Positions 60,201 through 64,000 of a stretch of 64,000 nucleotides of DNA are shown piece after piece (positions within the stretch are counted from its first letter, which is position 1; each line of letters begins with the position of its first letter). The stretch comes from Lindgomyces ingoldianus (lineage: Eukaryota > Ascomycota > Dothideomycetes > Pleosporales > Lindgomycetaceae). Made by a program: the position numbers and the translations under genes. The notes under the pieces were generated by a model. That model searched no databases. It was not told the origin of the DNA and worked only from the letters and a program-made list of their open reading frames with translations. The stretch is taken from NCBI RefSeq assembly GCF_010093535.1, contig NW_022985175.1, forward strand, positions 1,011,808-1,075,807, in the 5' to 3' direction.

Positions 60201-61140
60201 ATTGCCCCTATCTAAGAAACTAGGAACAGAAAGGATGTGCAATATAATTATAGTAGTGCTTAATAAAACTACTAAATATTTACACACCTAGCTCTTAGAA
60301 AAAATAATAATAGCTAAAGAATTTATTTATAAATTAAAATAAAACATAATATTAGTATATAAATGCCCTAAGATTATTATCTCTAACTAAGATAAACTGT
60401 TTACTAGCAGATTCTAGAAAGCAGCAATGCAGCACCTTAGTATAACATATAAGTTGTTAACTGCTTATTACCTATAAACTAACAGTTAGACTAAAAGAGT
60501 AAATGCAGAAGTAGAAAAGTACCTAAGAAAATACATTTTCTACACTTAAAATAATTAAGCAGCATAGCTTCTAATAGCATAGTTAGCTATTAATAACATA
60601 AAATTAGCTATAACAAAGAAAACGCTATATAAAGCTAATTTTAGATATAACCTCTACTTTAGGCTGCAAGGAAACTAACTTATAGACCTATAGAAATTAA
60701 TAGACAGGCTAACAAACCTACACTAAATACATAAAAAGTTAGTAATAAAAGCAAAGTTTAGCAAAGAAATAATAGAAGAATACATAAACAAGTTATAACA
60801 ACTAAGACTAGAGATCTACCTAAAAGACTATGTGTACCTTAATACTAAGAACCTTAAGGTGTTACAACCTTTAAGAAAGCTAGCAGAAAAAAAAATAAGA
60901 CTATATAAAGTCTTTTAAACCTAATAAGATAATTGCAAACTTAAGCTTCCCCTACACATAAAGATACACCTATAGTTCTATATCTCTAGATTAGAAAAAG
61001 CACCTAAAGAAATTCCCTTATCTATATAAAGATAAAAAGATAAAGAAATAAAATATAAAGTTAAACATATTATTAGTAATTAAAAAAACTAAAAAGAATT
61101 TTTAGTAAAATAAAAGAGATAGCTTACTAGTAAAAACACA
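57202..61140 (+). pseudogene. RIP-degraded pol of B-outer
   Basis: This is the continuation of the 42107-43884 gag across the B-inner insertion. Remnants on the + strand: protease (ALIDS.CTFTIID) at about 57885-57925, reverse transcriptase at about 58700-59160 with VYLDNVLIY (YLDD box, second Asp mutated) at about 58997-59023, RNase H at about 59440-59720, and integrase DDE core at about 60180-60560 (FIIRLP, then LFTSRFW, then a TNS.TKRVNAEVEKYLR segment corresponding to the usual TDGQTERVN-type motif). I see no clear chromodomain. Confidence 0.72.
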
Positions 61141-61149
61141 TAGAAACTA

Positions 61150-61740
61150 GCTAAGAATTTATAAAACACGTAGCTGCTAGTATAAAAGTACCTTTAAGCT
61201 TGTCTAAAAGAAACTAGCTAGGTAATAAGGCACCTATATTAAAAGGAATAGCTATGTTATTACTAGATAGTAGCAGCTTTTAGAGACAAGTCTTAGCTAA
61301 TAAAAGTTAAGAAGAGGAACAGCTCTTTACTTTAGCCTTAAGGGCTTTTATCTTGTCTAAGAAGGAGAGGTCCCCCTTTAGGTATTTTGCACAACAAGCC
61401 TCTAGCAGATCTAGTAACTTTTAGATATAATTCTATCTAGAACACTTCTTATCTATTACCCCTAGCATCTTTTTTTAAAAACAGAGTTGCTTTTAATCTT
61501 AAGCTTATTATTTATCTAGCAATATGCAGTTTTAGGCCTGTAAGGCTTTAGCCTCTTAAAAAAGCGTCTTTCTTTCCTTTTCTAGCTAATTCTATGCAGC
61601 ATTAGAAATAAAAGTGTTGCATTTACTATGCTTTTTTACACATTTAACACACTTATTTAAGGACAAAGTTAACACATAAGACAACTTTAAAAATTAGTAA
61701 GTGCTATAGAGTCTTATCTTTATCTAATAAAAAGAATTAA
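61150..61740 (-). pseudogene. Antisense reading frame between integrase and 3' LTR (B-outer)
   Basis: The - strand here encodes, through TAA/TAG lesions, the same protein-like frame as 50260-50860: LLDLLEACCAKYLKGD, FLDKIKALKAKVKS and SSNNIAIPFNIGALLPS. Amino acids agree between the two copies better than the RIP-altered DNA does, which suggests a real coding region in the ancestral element. Confidence 0.5.
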
Positions 61741-61899
61741 AGTAAAAGGCAACATAAAGATAATAGAATAAACAAGACTAATAAGCTATTTAGTGTAGAA
61801 AAAATAGAAGTTAAGGATGCCTTTTAGCAGGTAGACACTTACTTTATAAATAAACCCTTACTAACACAGTTGTGTAAGCAGAGCAGTAAGGACGCTGCT

Positions 61900-61914
61900 A
61901 GGGAGAAGGGGCAG
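61900..61914 (+). promoter_or_regulatory. Polypurine tract of B-outer
   Basis: AGGGAGAAGGGGCAG lies two bases before the right LTR. The complement of the same motif flanks the left LTR of B-inner. Confidence 0.75.
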
Positions 61915-61916
61915 CG

Positions 61917-62511
61917 TGTTACAGTCTACAGTTAGACTAGCGTAACTTTACTAGCAGTGCTCTACAATCTAGCTGGATTAGGGCAGGGTTTGCTTGTGGA
62001 CTAACTGGAGGACACGGGGGCAGCACAGCTGCCCGCGATTGCGGAAGAATGCGTCGTCTAATAGGGAAACAGGCCGCGTATTAATAGGAGCCTAGGGGAG
62101 CTTATAGGAGTTCCTCTTAGCAGGCTTCTATAAGCTCTTATTAGCTCCTCTTAGCACACTTTAACATGTATATAGTTTCTATATTAAACAACCTTTAGAA
62201 AGTGTGTTTAATGTTTAGTTTATTTTCTACATAAACTAAGTAGCATTTAGCTTTATAAAAAGCTGTAATACTATTTATATATCTTACACTATATATACCT
62301 CTAACTCTGTCTAACAGGACTGTTTAACCCTAGCCTCTCTACTGCTGCACATAGGGTAAACTATAATCTAGTCACTCTACCTCCCTCTAATAGCCTAATA
62401 GCCTGTACGTAGGACTGTACACCCTACTAGATTAGCCCCTCCTACCCGTCCTACTTCCCCCCTAGGAACATCATAAGACCTGAGTGCTTCCACAAAGCAA
62501 GAATTGTAACA
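61917..62511 (+). repeat. Right LTR of B-outer (595 bp)
   Basis: It starts TGTTACAGTCTACAG and ends GAATTGTAACA. Compared with the left LTR it has more C-to-T and G-to-A changes at its 5' end but fewer at its 3' end, next to D. Confidence 0.9.
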
Positions 62512-62540
62512 TTCACCTCTTTTGTTCCACAGTTTGAGCT

Positions 62541-62546
62541 AGGGGG
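62541..62546 (+). promoter_or_regulatory. Polypurine tract of element D
   Basis: AGGGGG followed by TG lies directly before the right 77-bp LTR, as expected for plus-strand priming. Confidence 0.6.
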
Positions 62547-62548
62547 TG

Positions 62549-62625
62549 TGTCGCGTACAGCTATCCGTCTACATATATTCTTCTGCTGTGCTAGCTAGGA
62601 GGTTGACCTTTTAGCAAACGCAACA
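62549..62625 (+). repeat. Right LTR of element D (77 bp)
   Basis: It starts TGTCGCGTACAGC and ends ACGCAACA, followed by the second ACTAG target-site copy. Confidence 0.88.
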
Positions 62626-62630
62626 ACTAG

Positions 62631-63285
62631 CACTTCTTAAACCTTTTACTAGAAGTGTAAAAGACCTTAAGCCGTTCTTTATATAATGCTACCTCTATAT
62701 GTAATATAATAAGAGCGCTTTTTAAACTTATAAGAAAATAATCTTTTAAATAAGACTTTACTTAAAAAGCTTTTTAGCTATTTAGTTTTAACTTTATGTA
62801 AATAGCTAGATAAATTTTAAAGCTAATAAAAAAACTTTTTTACTAAAAATAAATTTGTTTTTTAGCGGCGTTAACTTTTTTAAGAAAGCCTTAACTATAG
62901 TTTATAGACTAATAAGCTAAGAGAAAATAGTAGTTAATAAAATAAGCTTTTTATAATAATAAAAATTAGTTTAACACTATACAGCTTACTTCTGCAAGTA
63001 ACTAGCTATCTGTAGATAGACAGATTAGAGAGCTATAAGTAAAATATTCTATAATAAGCTAAATAATGTAGTTAAGAATAAGTTTATACATAATAAAAAA
63101 CTAAAAACTTTTAAAAAGTTTATTAACTAAGTAATAACTTATAATAAAAGACATATAAAACATTAAAAAGAAAAAAAAACTAGTGTAATAACCTAAAAGT
63201 CTAAGTAAACACTAAAAAAAAGAAGGCTCTTTAATATAATAAAAAGCTAATAGACCTTTGTTACATAAAATAAATATATAGTACC
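62631..63285 (+). pseudogene. gag remnant of element E
   Basis: The segment aligns by eye with the B-outer gag (42480-43140), including the stretch encoding CYLYI-like residues and the later CAG/CAA-derived stops. It is truncated where the tandem LTR-like repeat begins. Confidence 0.6.
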
Positions 63286-63495
63286 TGTTAAATAGGCTCC
63301 GACAGCTAGCTGCTTATAGTATAAGCACTTAAGTAGCAAGAGTAAGAGTAGTATACAGTGTGCACAGCGTATAAGGTAGGTAAAGTAAAGGCAACATGTT
63401 TCTAGTTCTTACTCTTGTCTTTCCTTTATATAAAAAAAAGGGGGATATCTAAATGTTTATGCATAGAGGTTTACACATAAGCATTATATAACATA
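63286..63495 (+). repeat. LTR-like tandem repeat, copy 1
   Basis: It starts TGTTAAATAGG and ends TATATAACA (then TA). It is about 210 bp and closely similar to the next copy, the differences being mainly C/T and G/A. Confidence 0.8.
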
Positions 63496-63708
63496 TGTTG
63501 AATAGGCTCTAACAGCTAGCTGCTTATAGTATAAGCACTTAAGTAGTAAGAGTAAGAGTGGTGTACAGTGTGCACAGCGTACAAGGTAGGTAAAGTAAGG
63601 GCAACATGTTTCTAGTTCTATTACTTTTATCTTTCTTTTATACAGAGAAAAAGAGGGATATCTAAATGTTTACACATAGAGGTTTACACATAAGCATTAT
63701 ATAACATA
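63496..63708 (+). repeat. LTR-like tandem repeat, copy 2
   Basis: It starts TGTTGAATAGG and ends TATATAACA (then TA). It directly abuts copy 1 so that AACATATGTT, a perfect palindrome, forms the junction. No target duplication is evident around the pair. Confidence 0.8.
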
Positions 63709-64000
63709 GATATGTGGTCCTGCTTATGCGTAATTACTTATATCTAGATTATAACACTACTACTGTGTATAGACACTAGTAACTTTCTTTTTGTCTAAAA
63801 AGTTACCTTTTGTACATGTTACCTTTTTTTTATTTATGTAGGTCTATCTAATTACATTTTACCTTTACTTTACCTTATTTATTAGGACTTGCCTTAGTAA
63901 TGCTGTTGTCAGATTGAAGCACTGTTTCTGGGCTTCCTGAGATGAATGATGGGTTTGGATATGATGTATGGGATGATTGATTAATTGTATTGATTGTGTT
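63709..64000. other. Right edge of the repeat block and return to unique DNA
   Basis: AT-rich DNA without identifiable coding remnants continues to about 63885. From there composition returns to normal; the last ~115 bases show no gene. Confidence 0.5.

Larger units (their letters stand above)
41512..62511 (+). mobile_element. Element B-outer: Ty3/gypsy LTR retrotransposon, interrupted
   Basis: TSD TTCAC (41507-41511 and 62512-62516) and 595-bp LTRs at both ends define it. It is inserted in D and is itself split by B-inner (43885-57196). Without the insertion it is about 7.7 kb. Gag remnants lie to the left of B-inner; protease, reverse transcriptase, RNase H and integrase remnants lie to the right, all on the + strand. 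A polypurine tract (61900-61914) precedes the right LTR. Confidence 0.88.
41194..62625 (+). mobile_element. Element D: miniature LTR retrotransposon (TRIM-like), interrupted
   Basis: Identical 5-bp TSDs (ACTAG at 41189-41193 and 62626-62630) flank 77-bp direct terminal repeats that begin TG and end CA. Without the B-outer insertion (41512-62511 plus one TSD copy) the element is only about 427 bp. Just inside the left repeat is GTTATGAGCCCAG, complementary to the anticodon arm of initiator tRNA-Met; just inside the right repeat is AGGGGG, a polypurine tract. No protein can be encoded, so it must have been mobilised in trans. Base composition is normal, unlike everything around it. Confidence 0.8.
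34820..63285 (+). mobile_element. Element E: degraded Ty3-like LTR retrotransposon, host of the nest
   Basis: Its left LTR starts TGTTACAACCC at 34820 and ends AATTATAACA at 40893; without the A1 insertion it measures 554 bp. The LTR shares the start pattern, a mid segment with AAACTAAGTAGCAT and the ACTATATATAC box with family B, so E is a diverged relative. Internal DNA runs from 40894 to 41193 and resumes at 62631-63285 after element D; this part aligns by eye with the gag of B-outer. No right LTR is present, since the element is cut off where the tandem LTR-like repeats begin at 63286. The sequence is saturated with TA and has no ORF. Confidence 0.75.

Noticed and set aside
34820..63708. 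Reading the AT-rich block as a centromere or mitochondrial insertion
   Set aside because: LTR pairs, target duplications and retrotransposon motifs account for essentially all of it, so no separate explanation is needed.
63286..63708. CRISPR-like or satellite array
   Set aside because: There are only two ~210-bp units with TG...CA ends and no spacers; an LTR-derived pair fits better.

Overview
This window comes from a filamentous ascomycete fungus (Pezizomycotina). The genes have short GT-AG introns of about 50-90 nt (one of 187 nt). Several products are fungal in type: a two-HBD RNase H1, a Tma64/eIF2D with the usual short first exon, and a PFKFB with a long insertion. The right half is a block of LTR retrotransposons heavily mutated by what looks like repeat-induced point mutation (RIP). 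I cannot name the species or order.

The left half (1 to about 34.8 kb) is gene-bearing DNA of ordinary base composition. From left to right it holds RNase H1 (-), a DUF202 membrane protein (+) lying between two long poly-G tracts, a bifunctional 6-phosphofructo-2-kinase/fructose-2,6-bisphosphatase (+), a small hypothetical protein (+), a four-TM membrane protein (-), a secreted or ER protein with an H...NCxHF permuted-papain signature (+), a 1315-residue PARP6/8-like ADP-ribosyltransferase (-), an uncharacterised protein with a C-terminal CaaX box (-), a THEM6-like hotdog protein (-), translation factor eIF2D (-), an F-box-like/ankyrin protein (+) and a multi-TM membrane protein with a micro-exon and a probable GC-AG intron (+). 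The mix is housekeeping functions (translation, glycolytic control, R-loop removal) and lineage-type membrane, ankyrin and ADP-ribosylation genes. No operon-like or biosynthetic cluster logic is visible.

The right half (34.8-63.7 kb) is AT-rich and has no intact ORF. It resolves by hand into a nest of LTR elements, each junction supported by terminal TG...CA and in five cases by a 5-bp target-site duplication (TSD). An old Ty3-like element E was hit in its LTR by chromovirus copy A1 (TSD ACCTG) and in its gag by a roughly 430-bp TRIM-like element D (TSD ACTAG). D was hit by Ty3-like element B-outer (TSD TTCAC), B-outer by an inverted copy B-inner of the same family (TSD CTTCT), and B-inner by a second chromovirus copy, C (TSD ATAGC). 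Residual reverse transcriptase, integrase, zinc-knuckle and chromodomain motifs can be read through RIP-type stop codons. The B family also carries a coiled-coil-like antisense reading frame between integrase and 3' LTR, seen in both copies. Two assembly gaps (10 N and 335 N) lie inside the chromovirus copies. Unique DNA resumes at about 63.89 kb.

The most noteworthy items are the miniature LTR element with a copia-style half-tRNA primer site, the ordered insertion history, the antisense frame in family B, the fungal PARP6/8-like gene next to a prenylation-motif protein, the secreted NCxHF protein, and three stop-free introns whose lengths are multiples of three.
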